DNA of 64,000 nt from assembly GCF_001855385.1 (NCBI RefSeq), contig NZ_MKIE01000001.1, positions 124,001 to 188,000 on the forward strand, read 5' to 3'. A program made the position numbers and the translations under genes. The notes beneath the pieces are model-generated. The model was not told the DNA's origin, searched no databases, and saw nothing but the letters and a program-made list of their open reading frames with translations. The DNA is from Andreesenia angusta (GTDB lineage: Bacteria > Bacillota > Clostridia > Tissierellales > Gottschalkiaceae). Of this stretch, positions 16,723-26,192 are shown one piece after another. Positions within the stretch are counted from its first letter, which is position 1; each line of letters begins with the position of its first letter.

Positions 16723-17575
16723 GACTCAGCCCCTTTCCCGTCACCTTTATGAATATCTCCTCAAGTGTGGCCTCTTTTGTGTGCATTGTGACTATCTCGT
16801 GATTCTCCACTATCTCCACTAGCCTCTGCTTGTCCTTCTTCTCTGTTGTGGAGAGCTTTTCCTTGAACGTCTCTCCGTCCGCTCTGTACTCCACGTCCAC
16901 CAGCTTTTCCCCGTACTTCAGCTTTAGGTTCTTGGGCGAGTCTATAAGCCTTATCTCCCCGTCCACTATAAAGGCCACTCTGTCGCACAGCTCGTCGGCT
17001 ATATACATATTGTGAGTTGTCAGAAAGACCGTGACGCCTTTTCTCTGCTGCTCTTTTATTATGTCCTTTATATCCGCCGCTATGGCAGGGTCAAGCCCCG
17101 TGGTAGGCTCGTCCAGAAACCACATCTTGGGATGGTTTATCATGGACCTTATAAAAGTCAGCCTGTGCTTCATGCCTTTGGAGAACTCTCCAGCCTTCAC
17201 ATCGGCCTTGTCTCCTAGCCCGACCATCTCCAGTAGCGCTTTAGAGTCCGCTGTCTCTACGTCGAAAAGCTTGCCGTAAAAGTCCAGATTCTCCTTTGCC
17301 GTCATCTTGCTGTAGACATTCGACTGCTCAAAGGATACCCCTATGTCGTTAAACATCTTGCTTTTTATCTTTTTCACGTTGTATCCCACTACAGATACCT
17401 CTCCCTGCTGAAGCTGGAGCAGCCCCGTCAGTATCCCCATTATGGTGGACTTTCCGGCCCCCGATGGCCCCAGACATCCGAACACCTCACCTTCCTTTAC
17501 TTCGAAGCTTACGTCTTTCAAGGCGTATTTGTCGTCTTTGTTGTATGAATGATATAGATTCTTTACATTTATCAA
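16703..17575 (-). CDS. ABC transporter ATP-binding subunit
   Basis: The product is about 290 residues. Walker A is GPSGAGKS, the signature is SKGMKHRLTF, Walker B is MWFLDEPTTGLDP, and the switch is TTHNM. A C-terminal extension of about 70 residues with charged KLSTTEKKDKQR is typical of drug or lantibiotic exporters of the CcmA type. The TTG at 17575 is preferred because GGGGAG lies 8 bases upstream; a longer frame to 17596 has an ATG inside the upstream region. It is first of the 17.6-14.4 kb exporter operon. Confidence 0.92.
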   Translation of the reverse strand: MINVKNLYHSYNKDDKYALKDVSFEVKEGEVFGCLGPSGAGKSTIMGILTGLLQLQQGEVSVVGYNVKKIKSKMFNDIGVSFEQSNVYSKMTAKENLDFYGKLFDVETADSKALLEMVGLGDKADVKAGEFSKGMKHRLTFIRSMINHPKMWFLDEPTTGLDPAIAADIKDIIKEQQRKGVTVFLTTHNMYIADELCDRVAFIVDGEIRLIDSPKNLKLKYGEKLVDVEYRADGETFKEKLSTTEKKDKQRLVEIVENHEIVTMHTKEATLEEIFIKVTGKGLSHDEAVS

Positions 17576-17637
17576 GCCTCTCACTCCCCTTCTCAATTCC
17601 TTCTCTCTTTTATACCCTTAAAACCCCTCTGCTCCAC

Positions 17638-17676
17638 AAATAAATAAGCCCAGGGTTTCCCCCGGGCTATTTATTT
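17638..17676 (-). terminator. Terminator after the DUF4349 gene
   Basis: AAATAAATAgCCCGGG and CCCTGGGCTTATTTATTT pair on the minus strand. The 5' arm overlaps the stop of the upstream gene. The T tract is interrupted. Confidence 0.7.
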
Positions 17677-18533
17677 CTGCGCTTTAAGATGTATTTTCTT
17701 ATCACAATGTAGATTGCAACTCCTAGTATCGCAAATGGAATCATATAGATTGCAATTATCACAAGCCTCTCCAGCACTACTCCAAATACGTAGAAGGAAT
17801 TCTTGAAAGCTTCCGATACCTTCTTCCAAAATCCTGTGTCAGGAGTGTCCCCTGTCGAATACCTTTCGACTTCCAAGAGATTTACCTCCACTGTACTGAA
17901 AGACACCTGAGTGTCCATGCTGCTTATCTCGCTCTTCAGCTGCTCTTTTTCGTAGATTGTTTCATTTAAGCTTTCCTCTAGCTTTATTATATCCTCTATA
18001 GCCGTAGCCTTCTCCATCAGCGCGAGTATCCTCTGCTCTTTGGTTTCCAGCACCTTCAGCTTTGTCTCCGTGTCTCTGTAGGTCTTGGTGATGTCCGACT
18101 TAGATGTGCTCTCCGACGTCACATTCCCAAGCTTAGCTATCTCTTTTTTGAAAACAGCTTCTTTTTCACTTGGAACCCTGACCGTAAAATTGCCCGATTT
18201 ATAGACTTCCCTGCCGATGTAGTTATTATAGCCTATGTTGGAATACTCCACATATCCACTCTGCTTTTCCACAGACGCTTCTAGCTTCTCTACAGAGCTG
18301 TCAAACTCCAGTGTCTCTATGGCCATATAGACGTTTGTGACCACCTTGCTGTCTTCGCCCTCAGCTCCAGACTTGCTGTTTTCAGAGTCCTCCGCGTAGT
18401 CCGGAACAGATTCCTCTGTGACTCCCGGTCCTATGTCCGACTGCTCCTGGCTTTTGCTTGTGCACTGTACAAGCGCTGTGGACAGAATCGCTATCAACAC
18501 AAATGCTATTACACTTTTCCACTTTTTAAACAC
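17667..18533 (-). CDS. DUF4349 lipoprotein
   Basis: The product is 288 residues. The N-terminal hydrophobic helix ends in LVQC-T, a lipobox. A short acidic linker follows. Residues about 65-235 form the DUF4349 domain, with AIETLEFDSSVEKLE, SGNFTVRVPS and the heptad-rich region ILALMEKATAIEDIIKLEESL, which should be a coiled coil. A C-terminal membrane helix and basic tail (YILKRRNK) close it, so the protein is held to the membrane at both ends. The function of the family is unknown. GTG at 18533 is the start and overlaps closely with the end of the metallopeptidase gene. Confidence 0.88.
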   Translation of the reverse strand: MFKKWKSVIAFVLIAILSTALVQCTSKSQEQSDIGPGVTEESVPDYAEDSENSKSGAEGEDSKVVTNVYMAIETLEFDSSVEKLEASVEKQSGYVEYSNIGYNNYIGREVYKSGNFTVRVPSEKEAVFKKEIAKLGNVTSESTSKSDITKTYRDTETKLKVLETKEQRILALMEKATAIEDIIKLEESLNETIYEKEQLKSEISSMDTQVSFSTVEVNLLEVERYSTGDTPDTGFWKKVSEAFKNSFYVFGVVLERLVIIAIYMIPFAILGVAIYIVIRKYILKRRNK

Positions 18534-18534
18534 A

Positions 18535-19203
18535 TCATCCCCACCTTTCCAGACTCATAAACTGGCCGTATTTTGAGAGAAACTCCTGCTGCTCCTTGTA
18601 GTCCGGCATAATGCTCCCAACTTTTCGCCAAAAGGACCTGTCGTGATTCATATGGTCTAGATGGCAGAGCTCATGTACTACCACGTAGTCTACAACCTTT
18701 ACAGGCGCCATTACAAGCCTGTAGTTGAATGTCAGCTCTTTGTCGGAGCTGCAGGTCCCCCACTTCGCCTTCGACTCCATGATCTTCATGGACTTGAACT
18801 TCACCCCCATCTCCCGCTGGTAGTGCTTAAGCCTTTCCCCTATTAGGCTCTTGGCGCTTGAGATGTAGAACTTCTTGAGGGTGTCTTTCAGCTCTTCCTC
18901 ACCTAGTCCGCTGGTGCCTAGAAGCTCCTCTGCTGAGTGTGGCCTTCCCATGTAGAGGTATTTCGAGACTCCAAGCTCTTCTGTGAGCTTAAGAGCTTCC
19001 TTTCTCTGTTCCATCTCTCCGTGTTTCCCTTCTACCCAGGATATATTCTCTGCAATCAGTTTTTCTATTGCGTCTATTGGCACATTTTTCGGAGACTTCA
19101 CAGTCACAAGCCCCGAAGGATCCATGCTTATGGCGAATTTCTTTCGCTTTGCGTTGTACTGAACTTCATATCTTATTGTATTTCCGTTTATATTTAGATC
19201 CAT
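18535..19203 (-). CDS. YgjP-like (DUF45) zinc metallopeptidase
   Basis: The 222-residue protein has the UPF0294/YgjP layout: a beta-rich N-terminal part (GLVTVKSPKNVP) and a catalytic HELCHLDHMNH motif near residue 175, the HExxH zinc site with a third His. KWGTCSSDKELTFNYRL just before it is the family signature. Members are usually linked with type I restriction systems or stand alone; none of the former is present here. It precedes the DUF4349 lipoprotein gene with a two-base gap, so the two may be co-translated. Confidence 0.9.
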   Translation of the reverse strand: MDLNINGNTIRYEVQYNAKRKKFAISMDPSGLVTVKSPKNVPIDAIEKLIAENISWVEGKHGEMEQRKEALKLTEELGVSKYLYMGRPHSAEELLGTSGLGEEELKDTLKKFYISSAKSLIGERLKHYQREMGVKFKSMKIMESKAKWGTCSSDKELTFNYRLVMAPVKVVDYVVVHELCHLDHMNHDRSFWRKVGSIMPDYKEQQEFLSKYGQFMSLERWG

Positions 19204-19221
19204 ATAAATCCCCTTTTCAGT

Positions 19222-21825
19222 CTATTCTGCGCTCTTAAGCGACTCTATCATATCTATGCTATCGAATCTTCTGTACATGGCTATATTTACAACAGCCGAG
19301 AACAGTATAGTGAGCAACACAGAGTAGAGTATGTGCACCGGGCTGATCTCGCCCAAAAACTTTATGATATTGGTCTCCGCCGTGGAGAGCACAAACCTGT
19401 TTAAAAACATGCCTACCAGTATACCTGCAAGGCTCCCCAGCACAGTCAGTATCATATTCTCCCTGTATATATAAGACGCCAGCTCTTTGTTGTAAAATCC
19501 TAATAGCTTTATCGTGGCAAGCTCTCTTCTTCTTTCAGAGATATTTATGTTTGTGAGATTGTATATCACCACAAAGGCCAGCACCCCTGCCGAAGCTATC
19601 AGTATCATCACCACGGAGTCTATGCTGTCCATACTTTGGTCGTAGTCCACTTTTGCGTTGCTCTTGAAACTTACAGAGTTCACATCGCCTATGGATTTCA
19701 GCTTGTTTAGCGTATTTTCCTCTGTTTCATCGGAGCTGTCTTTCAGCAACCCGTAGAAGCTGTTGTAGCTTAGGTCTTCCTCTGACACTTCCGCATAGTA
19801 GTCCGGGCTCATGTATATATAGTGCTGTACGTACTGCTCCGTTATGGCAGCTATCTTCACCTCTATGGCCTTGTCTTCCATCACAATCTCTATCGAGTCT
19901 CCGACACTTTTATCTATCAGTCTCGAGAGTTTTTCAGTTATAACAACACCCTTATCGTCAAGGCTTAAGCCTTCATCCTCTAGGTACAGCTTTATATAGC
20001 TGTTCAATGCCTGCTTGTCCTCCGGGACCACTACAAACACATCCTCGCTTCGGGACTTCGGCGTCTCTACTTCTCCGTTTCTGATGTCTGCGTACATAAT
20101 CGACTCTATGTTCTTGTCCTCTAGCGCTTTCAGCTTCATCTTGTCTTTTTCTTCTCTGCTTATGTCTTTCTTTAGGCTGCCGGTCATATCGTACTTGTAG
20201 ATTTCATTGAACTGGACCTCTGTAGCCCCGATTATTCCGTCTTTCAGCCCGAAGCCTGTTATCATAAGCCCTGTGCAGGCCGCTATGCCTATCACCGTCA
20301 TAAAGAGCCTCTGCTTGTACCTGAATATATTTCTTGCAGTCACCTTTCTCGTGAACTTAAGTCGCTTCCATATAAAGCCTACTCTTTCCAGGAGTATCTT
20401 CTTGCCTGACTTAGGGGGCTTCGGCCTCATAAGCGAGGCCGGAACTTCCTTCAGCTCGTCAAGCGTAGCCGCTATTACAGCTATGCAGGTTGAAAGCACA
20501 GCTATCAGCGAGGCTTGAAGCGCAAACCCCATGTTGAAAGGCGTAAGCATCTCCGGAATCTGGTAAAGCGACCCGTAGGCATTCATTATTAGCGGTGGAA
20601 AAAGCCTAAACCCAATGGCCACGCCAAGTATGCTGCCTGTCAAGCTGGCCAGCAGAGAGTATATAAAGTAGTGGGCAACTATGGACTCCGTGGAGTACCC
20701 AAGCGCCTTGAACGTGCCTATTTCAGTCCTGTTCTCCTGCACCATCCTGGTCATGGTTGTAAGGCTTACAAGTGCGGCAACCAAAAAGAAAATCAGCGGG
20801 AATACCTTCCCTATATTGTCTATTCTGTCGCTGTCCTGTCTGTAAGTTTCATAGCCCAGGTTCTGGGCTCTTCCCAGCAAATACCACTCCGGCTTCTTTA
20901 TCTCGTCTATCGCTTCTCTGCTTTTCGCTATCTCTTCTTCCCCGCGCTTGACTTCAGCAGCTGCTTCCTCTGACCCCATATCGGCGTATACTCTGGCCTG
21001 ATCTAGCTTTTCTTCGGCTTCCTTTATCTGCGCATCTGCCTCTTCCACGATTTCATTGTACCTGGTCTCGCTTCTCGACTTGCCCAGACTTTCAAGCTCT
21101 TTCTCTATTCCGCCGATGTATCTCGAGTACTCCTCGCTTTCAAGCATGCTCAAGTCCGATTTCGCACTTTCGGCCTTTGCGTACACTTCCGTATATACCT
21201 CGCTTTTAAAGACCTCTGGAATTACATATACAAAGCCCCTTACAATGCCGTTCCCCACAGAGCTCAGCTGCCTTTGGGTTGAGATATAGAGCGGAGACTT
21301 GGCAGTGCCCACAATTTTAAACTCCGTGTTCTCGAGGCTTTCCCCTAGGTCTTTGTCGCCTCCCGACTTGATTTTCAGCATGTCGTTTAGCTTCAAACCG
21401 TTCTCTTTTGCAAACTTCTCCTCTATAACAGCTTCGTCAGGGCTCTCCGCCCTTCTTCCGCTTGTTATGACTATGTCGTTTATTCCGTCTTTTTCCGGAA
21501 TCGAATTTATATTTAAAACCATCTGGCTGTCGCCCTTCTCTGTCACAGCGTCCAGCGAATACGACCCTTCAGCTCTGGACACGCCTTTCACACTCCGAAT
21601 TTCTGCCAAATCGTCCTCAGTCAGCCCAAGTGTAGATACGATTTTAAAGTCCATAAAGCCGCTTTTCTCAAAGTAGTTGTCCGCCGACATCTTCATGTCG
21701 GGGCTAGTCGCCCTGACTCCCACGTAAAACGCAACACCTACAGCTATTATCACCACAATAGACAGAAATCTTGAAATGCTCTTCTTTATATCCCTGAAAA
21801 GGTTCTTGAAATACGTCTTCTTCAT
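19222..21825 (-). CDS. FtsX-like ABC transporter permease
   Basis: The protein has 867 residues. One N-terminal helix is followed by a large outer domain with coiled coil (about 240-320, rich in Glu/Ala/Lys), three helices, a fourth near the middle, a second outer domain and a final FtsX block with three helices. Two FtsX domains in one chain and the SLTGSILGVAIG and GSLAGILVGMFL repeats show internal duplication. The ATG at 21825 lies two bases after the stop of the ATPase gene. With that ATPase it forms a MacB/LolCDE-type mechanotransmission or export system; substrate unknown. Confidence 0.9.
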   Translation of the reverse strand: MKKTYFKNLFRDIKKSISRFLSIVVIIAVGVAFYVGVRATSPDMKMSADNYFEKSGFMDFKIVSTLGLTEDDLAEIRSVKGVSRAEGSYSLDAVTEKGDSQMVLNINSIPEKDGINDIVITSGRRAESPDEAVIEEKFAKENGLKLNDMLKIKSGGDKDLGESLENTEFKIVGTAKSPLYISTQRQLSSVGNGIVRGFVYVIPEVFKSEVYTEVYAKAESAKSDLSMLESEEYSRYIGGIEKELESLGKSRSETRYNEIVEEADAQIKEAEEKLDQARVYADMGSEEAAAEVKRGEEEIAKSREAIDEIKKPEWYLLGRAQNLGYETYRQDSDRIDNIGKVFPLIFFLVAALVSLTTMTRMVQENRTEIGTFKALGYSTESIVAHYFIYSLLASLTGSILGVAIGFRLFPPLIMNAYGSLYQIPEMLTPFNMGFALQASLIAVLSTCIAVIAATLDELKEVPASLMRPKPPKSGKKILLERVGFIWKRLKFTRKVTARNIFRYKQRLFMTVIGIAACTGLMITGFGLKDGIIGATEVQFNEIYKYDMTGSLKKDISREEKDKMKLKALEDKNIESIMYADIRNGEVETPKSRSEDVFVVVPEDKQALNSYIKLYLEDEGLSLDDKGVVITEKLSRLIDKSVGDSIEIVMEDKAIEVKIAAITEQYVQHYIYMSPDYYAEVSEEDLSYNSFYGLLKDSSDETEENTLNKLKSIGDVNSVSFKSNAKVDYDQSMDSIDSVVMILIASAGVLAFVVIYNLTNINISERRRELATIKLLGFYNKELASYIYRENMILTVLGSLAGILVGMFLNRFVLSTAETNIIKFLGEISPVHILYSVLLTILFSAVVNIAMYRRFDSIDMIESLKSAE

Positions 21826-21827
21826 GA

Positions 21828-22529
21828 TTACCACTCTATGCTTTCTATATCTATTGGACTTTCATTTCTCTGGACACTCTCTATCTGACCGCTTTTCACA
21901 GTTATTATCTTGTCTGCTATAGGGGCTATTGCAGAGTTGTGGGTGATCACTACAACTGTCATATTGTACTCCTTGGCCGTATCGGAGAGCAGCTTGAGTA
22001 TCGACTTGCCTGTGTTGTAGTCAAGCGCCCCTGTAGGCTCGTCGCACAGTAGCAGCTTGGGGTTCTTGGCTATGGCCCTTGCTATAGATGTCCTTTGCTG
22101 CTCTCCCCCCGACAGCTGAGAAGGGAAATTGTAGAGTCTATCTCCAAGCCCTACGCTTTTCAGCACTTCCTCCGGCTTCATGGGATTCTTGCATATCTCG
22201 ACTGCAAGCTCCACATTCTCGATGGCGTTCAGATTCTGGATCAAGTTGTAGAACTGGAATACAAACCCTATATCGTCCCTTCTGTAGCTTGTGAGCTTCC
22301 TCTTGTCGTATGCGCCTATGTTGTTTCCGTCTACAAGTATCTCCCCGCTAGTCAAGCTGTCCATCCCGCCTAGCAGATTTAGAATAGTGGTCTTCCCAGC
22401 GCCGCTAGCTCCAAGCACTATCACAAACTCTCCTCTCTCTATGGAAAAAGAGACGTCCTTGACCGCATTTATCACCACTTCACCCATATTATAGTCTTTC
22501 TTCACGTTTTTAAATTCTACAAAGCTCAA
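21828..22529 (-). CDS. MacB/LolD-type ABC transporter ATPase
   Basis: The product is about 233 residues. Walker A is GASGAGKT, the Q-loop sits in VFQFYNLI, the signature is [14 protein letters not shown], Walker B is [12 protein letters not shown], and the switch His is in VVVITHN. This is the LolD/MacB subgroup, paired with FtsX permeases. The TTG at 22529 has GGGAG 8 bases upstream; GTG at 22538 overlaps it, so the exact start is uncertain. The TetR gene upstream and an operator-like palindrome between them suggest regulated expression. Confidence 0.9.
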   Translation of the reverse strand: MSFVEFKNVKKDYNMGEVVINAVKDVSFSIERGEFVIVLGASGAGKTTILNLLGGMDSLTSGEILVDGNNIGAYDKRKLTSYRRDDIGFVFQFYNLIQNLNAIENVELAVEICKNPMKPEEVLKSVGLGDRLYNFPSQLSGGEQQRTSIARAIAKNPKLLLCDEPTGALDYNTGKSILKLLSDTAKEYNMTVVVITHNSAIAPIADKIITVKSGQIESVQRNESPIDIESIEW

Positions 22530-22556
22530 TATACTCACTCCCGTCTATTTGTCTTT

Positions 22557-22572
22557 GTGAACCATTGTTCAC
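22557..22572. promoter_or_regulatory. TetR-type palindrome before the MacB-like ABC operon
   Basis: GTGAAC-CATT-GTTCAC is a perfect 6-bp inverted repeat with a 4-base centre. It lies 28 bases before the ATPase start and 40 bases after the TetR gene. This is the expected shape and place for an operator of the adjacent TetR regulator. Confidence 0.6.
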
Positions 22573-22582
22573 TTTTGACTCT

Positions 22583-22610
22583 AAAAATATGTCTCTGCTC
22601 TTAGAGACAT
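22583..22610 (-). terminator. Terminator after the TetR gene
   Basis: ATGTCTCT and AGAGACAT pair on the minus strand around AAGAGC and are followed by ATTTTTAG. It would separate the regulator gene from the ABC genes, which then need a promoter within the next 50 bases. Confidence 0.7.
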
Positions 22611-22611
22611 T

Positions 22612-23217
22612 TCAATTCAAGTCTTTGCACTCCAGCTTGTCCGCCAAGCCAGTGTAGTATATATCTATCATGTTCAGAACCAGCTTTCTGACCTCTGTGC
22701 CGTCTTCTTTTTCCCTTACTATTATGGAGATGCTGTCCACCAAACTGCGGGACACAAGGTATATGTTGAAGTTGTCCGCAAGCTTCTTCCCTCTTTTGGA
22801 AAGCTCGTACTCCATAGACTCTGTGACAATCCTGGTTATAAAGTCCACAAAGAGCTCCTTGCAGTTCTCATATTTCGAGCCCACGCTTTGATTTAAAAGC
22901 GTGGATATCTCATGGCTACTTTCGTCGAAGATCTTCATCAGCTTCTCTATCAGCTGGTTGAACACGGCTTCGGCCTTCTCGTTCAGCTCCACCTCGTCAA
23001 ACTGGCCGATGTAGTTAACTAGTTTGTCATATACAGAGCCTATTATGTTTTCATAGATATCCTCTTTCGACTTAAAATATTTATATATATTGCCTACAGA
23101 AGTACCCGACGCTTTGGCTATGCTCCTGACAGAAGCCCCTTCGTAGCCTTTTTCCATAAACTCCTTTAAAGCCCCTTGGGCTATACTGTTTCTGACTTCA
23201 TCCTTTAAATACTGCAT
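22612..23217 (-). CDS. TetR-family transcriptional regulator
   Basis: The product is 201 residues. The N-terminal 50 residues carry the TetR helix-turn-helix: ALKEFMEKGYEGASVRSIAKASGTSVGNIYKYFKSKEDI, with the usual Gly-Thr-Ser and Tyr-Lys-Tyr-Phe core. The rest is the helical ligand-binding domain, with no recognisable ligand motif. It likely represses the MacB-like ABC system downstream through the GTGAAC palindrome at 22557-22572. Confidence 0.92.
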   Translation of the reverse strand: MQYLKDEVRNSIAQGALKEFMEKGYEGASVRSIAKASGTSVGNIYKYFKSKEDIYENIIGSVYDKLVNYIGQFDEVELNEKAEAVFNQLIEKLMKIFDESSHEISTLLNQSVGSKYENCKELFVDFITRIVTESMEYELSKRGKKLADNFNIYLVSRSLVDSISIIVREKEDGTEVRKLVLNMIDIYYTGLADKLECKDLN

Positions 23218-23340
23218 TAGAAAACCCCCGTTCTCTTTTAAATTTTACTCCTATAATCTCTCTATGTCAATATTCTATTCACAATCCCCTTTTTCTCATA
23301 TATAATTCTTATGTACTATGCGAAAGAGAGGAAATGAAAA

Positions 23341-24897
23341 ATGAGTATTTTAACTGTAAAAAACCTTAGCCACGGCTTTGGAAGCCGTGCAATCTTCAAC
23401 GACGTGTCCTTCAGGCTCCTAAACGGAGAGCATATCGGCCTTGTGGGGGCGAACGGCGAAGGAAAGTCCACTTTTATGAATATAATCACCAGAAAGCTAG
23501 AGCCCGACGAGGGAAATGTCGAATGGTCAAAGCGTGTAAGGGTCGGGTATCTAGACCAGCATACAGCGCTAAGTGAAGGTATGACTGTAAGAGACGTGCT
23601 TAAGGGCGCTTTCAAATATCTTTTCGACCTTGAGGACGAGATAAACGAGATATACGGAAAGATGGGAGAAGTTTCGCCTGAGGAGCTGGACAAGCTGATG
23701 GAGGAAGTCGGGACACTTCAGGACATGCTCTCGAACAACGGCTTCTACACCATAGACGCCAAAGTCGACGAGATAGCCAGAGGCCTGGGGCTTGACGATG
23801 TGGGACTCGAGCGAGATGTGCAGGACTTAAGTGGCGGGCAGAGGACCAAGGTATTGCTTGCGAAACTGCTGCTTGAAAAGCCCGACATACTGCTCCTAGA
23901 CGAACCCACAAACTATCTGGACGAAGTGCATATAGAATGGCTGAAGCACTATCTTCAGAATTATGAGAACGCCTTTATACTCATATCCCACGACATACCG
24001 TTCCTAAACAGCGTGATAAACCTGGTCTACCATATGGAGAACCAGGAACTGAACCGCTACGTGGGAGACTACGACGACTTCCTGAAAGTCTACGAGGTGA
24101 AAAAGCAGCAGCTCGAATCGGCCTACAAGAAGCAGCAGCAGGAGATCTCGGAGCTCAAGGACTTCGTGGCCAGAAACAAGGCACGTGTCTCTACTAGGAA
24201 CATGGCCATGTCGAGGCAGAAGAAGCTAGACAAGATGGACGTGATAGAGCTTGCCCGTGAAAAGCCGAAGCCGGAGTTCAACTTCAAGTACGGCAAGACT
24301 TCCGGAAAGCTTATATTCGAGGCAGTAGACCTTGTGATAGGCTATGACTCTCCGCTTTCAAGCCCGCTCAACCTCAGGATGGAGAGAGGCCAGAAAGTAG
24401 CCCTTACAGGCGCAAACGGAATCGGAAAGACCACTCTTCTAAAGAGCATTATAGGGGAACTTGTGCCTCTGTCGGGATCAGTTCAGCTTGGTGAGTCTCT
24501 TCAGATAGGGTATTTCGAGCAGGAGATAAAGGAAGCCAACTACAACACCTGCATAGAGGAGATATGGAACGAGTTCCCTTCACTGAGCCAGTACGAAGTC
24601 AGGGCAGCCCTTGCTAAATGCGGACTGACTACAGAGCATATAGAGAGCAAGGTGTATGTGCTAAGCGGTGGAGAGCAGGCTAAAGTAAGGCTATGCAAAC
24701 TGATAAACAAAGAATCCAACCTGCTGGTGCTGGACGAGCCTACAAACCACCTCGACGTAGACGCCAAGGAAGAACTTAAAAGGGCGCTGAAAGCTTACAA
24801 GGGGAGCATCATCCTCATATCGCATGAGCCTGAATTCTACAGGGATGTAGCTACAGACGTATGGAACTGCGAGTCTTGGACCACAAAACTATTCTAA
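23341..24897 (+). CDS. ABC-F family ATPase
   Basis: The 518-residue protein has two ABC domains in one chain and no membrane part. The first has GANGEGKS, LSGGQRTKVLLA and LLLDEPTNYLD. The second has GANGIGKT, LSGGEQAKVRLC and LVLDEPTNHLD. A linker of about 80 residues rich in Lys/Gln (KKQQLESAYKKQQQEIS) lies between them. ABC-F proteins act on the ribosome in translation control or antibiotic protection; this length and linker fit the YkpA/Uup-like group, so resistance cannot be inferred. A UMF1 transporter gene follows by 12 bases and is probably co-transcribed. Confidence 0.9.
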   Translation: MSILTVKNLSHGFGSRAIFNDVSFRLLNGEHIGLVGANGEGKSTFMNIITRKLEPDEGNVEWSKRVRVGYLDQHTALSEGMTVRDVLKGAFKYLFDLEDEINEIYGKMGEVSPEELDKLMEEVGTLQDMLSNNGFYTIDAKVDEIARGLGLDDVGLERDVQDLSGGQRTKVLLAKLLLEKPDILLLDEPTNYLDEVHIEWLKHYLQNYENAFILISHDIPFLNSVINLVYHMENQELNRYVGDYDDFLKVYEVKKQQLESAYKKQQQEISELKDFVARNKARVSTRNMAMSRQKKLDKMDVIELAREKPKPEFNFKYGKTSGKLIFEAVDLVIGYDSPLSSPLNLRMERGQKVALTGANGIGKTTLLKSIIGELVPLSGSVQLGESLQIGYFEQEIKEANYNTCIEEIWNEFPSLSQYEVRAALAKCGLTTEHIESKVYVLSGGEQAKVRLCKLINKESNLLVLDEPTNHLDVDAKEELKRALKAYKGSIILISHEPEFYRDVATDVWNCESWTTKLF

Positions 24898-24909
24898 AGG
24901 ACTGATTTT

Positions 24910-26172
24910 ATGCTTAAGAACTTCTCTTTGCAGGAGAAAAGTTGGATGCTCTACGACTGGGCTAATTCCATCTATGTAGCGGTCGTCATGACTACGCTTC
25001 TCCCCATATTCTTCAAGTCTGTGACAGCGGACTACGGGCTAAGCAACAGTGTAGCTGATTCCTACTGGGGATATGCCACGTCAGCGGCCACTCTCCTGAT
25101 CTCTCTGTTCGCTCCGCTTCTAGGAGCCTTGGGAGACTACAGCAATATGAAGATGAAGATTTTCAAAACGTTCTTCTATCTGGGCGTCTTCGCTACAGGG
25201 ATGCTCTTTTTCTCCTCAAGCTGGAGGTATATAATTGTCTTCTATATGATAAGCCTTGTAGGCTACCTAGGAGCCAATCTTTTCTATGATGCGCTTATAG
25301 TCGATGTGTCCAGCTCCGACAGAATGGACAAGGTCTCCACTTATGGATACGCCGTAGGCTACCTAGGAGGCAGCCTACTCCCCCTTGCGGCCGTGATACT
25401 GTTTCTTTTACGGGGAGATGATTTCAGTTCAGACCTCAATCCAGCTATAAAAATCTCTTTTCTTGCAACATCGGCATGGTGGTTTGTGTTCACGATTCCA
25501 ATGCTTAAAAATGTGAGACAGGTTTACTCCAAGGAGAAAGAGCCACATCTTGTAAGGAGTAGCTTCGGAACACTCTACAGGACAATAAAGAATATCTCTA
25601 GCTACAGATCCGTTTTTCTGTTTCTTGTAGCTTACTTTTTCTATATAGACGGGGTTAATACCATAATCCATATGGCCATTATATACGGCACTACTATGGG
25701 GATAAGCAATCTGACTCTCATCGGTGCGCTTCTCGTAACCCAGGTAGTGACTATACCGTGCACTTTGATATCTGGAGTTCTGGCAAAGCGATTTGGAAGC
25801 GACAGGATAATTCTGTCCGGCATAGCAGTCTATATAGTTGTGTGCATACTGGCCTACAATCTTCAGACTGACTTCGATTTCTGGGTTATAACAGTTCTTG
25901 TTGGAACATCTCAGGGCGGGCTTCAGGCCCTTTCCAGATCGTACTTTGGAAAGATGATCCCAAAGGAGAGCTCCAACGAGTTCTTCGGATTCTATGATAT
26001 CCTGGGGAAATTTGCGGCCATAATGGGACCGGCCCTTTATGGACTTTTTAGCCAGATTACAGGCAAGTCCCAGTATGGAGTCTTAAGCATACTCATACTC
26101 TTCGTAGTTGGAGGCGCTGTATTCCTTTATGCGTCTTCATACGAAAAAAGGAGGTCTAGACAATCAGTCTAG
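24910..26172 (+). CDS. MFS transporter, UMF1/Atg22-like family
   Basis: The 420-residue protein has about 12 membrane helices. The opening SWMLYDWANSIYV and later GTSQGGLQALSRSYFGKMIP are the hallmarks of the UMF1 (Atg22-like) branch of the major facilitator superfamily, in which the second motif is the most conserved element. The transported substance is unknown in bacteria. It follows the ABC-F gene directly. The stop codon lies in the loop of a bidirectional terminator. Confidence 0.88.
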   Translation: MLKNFSLQEKSWMLYDWANSIYVAVVMTTLLPIFFKSVTADYGLSNSVADSYWGYATSAATLLISLFAPLLGALGDYSNMKMKIFKTFFYLGVFATGMLFFSSSWRYIIVFYMISLVGYLGANLFYDALIVDVSSSDRMDKVSTYGYAVGYLGGSLLPLAAVILFLLRGDDFSSDLNPAIKISFLATSAWWFVFTIPMLKNVRQVYSKEKEPHLVRSSFGTLYRTIKNISSYRSVFLFLVAYFFYIDGVNTIIHMAIIYGTTMGISNLTLIGALLVTQVVTIPCTLISGVLAKRFGSDRIILSGIAVYIVVCILAYNLQTDFDFWVITVLVGTSQGGLQALSRSYFGKMIPKESSNEFFGFYDILGKFAAIMGPALYGLFSQITGKSQYGVLSILILFVVGGAVFLYASSYEKRRSRQSV

Positions 26173-26183
26173 ACCTCCTTTTT
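26144..26183. terminator. Bidirectional terminator between MFS and phosphate transport genes
   Basis: AAAAAGGAGGTCTAGA and TCTAGACCTCCTTTTT form a perfect 16-bp stem around CAATCAG, with A and T tracts on the two sides. Confidence 0.95.
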
Positions 26184-26192
26184 CCTGCTCAC

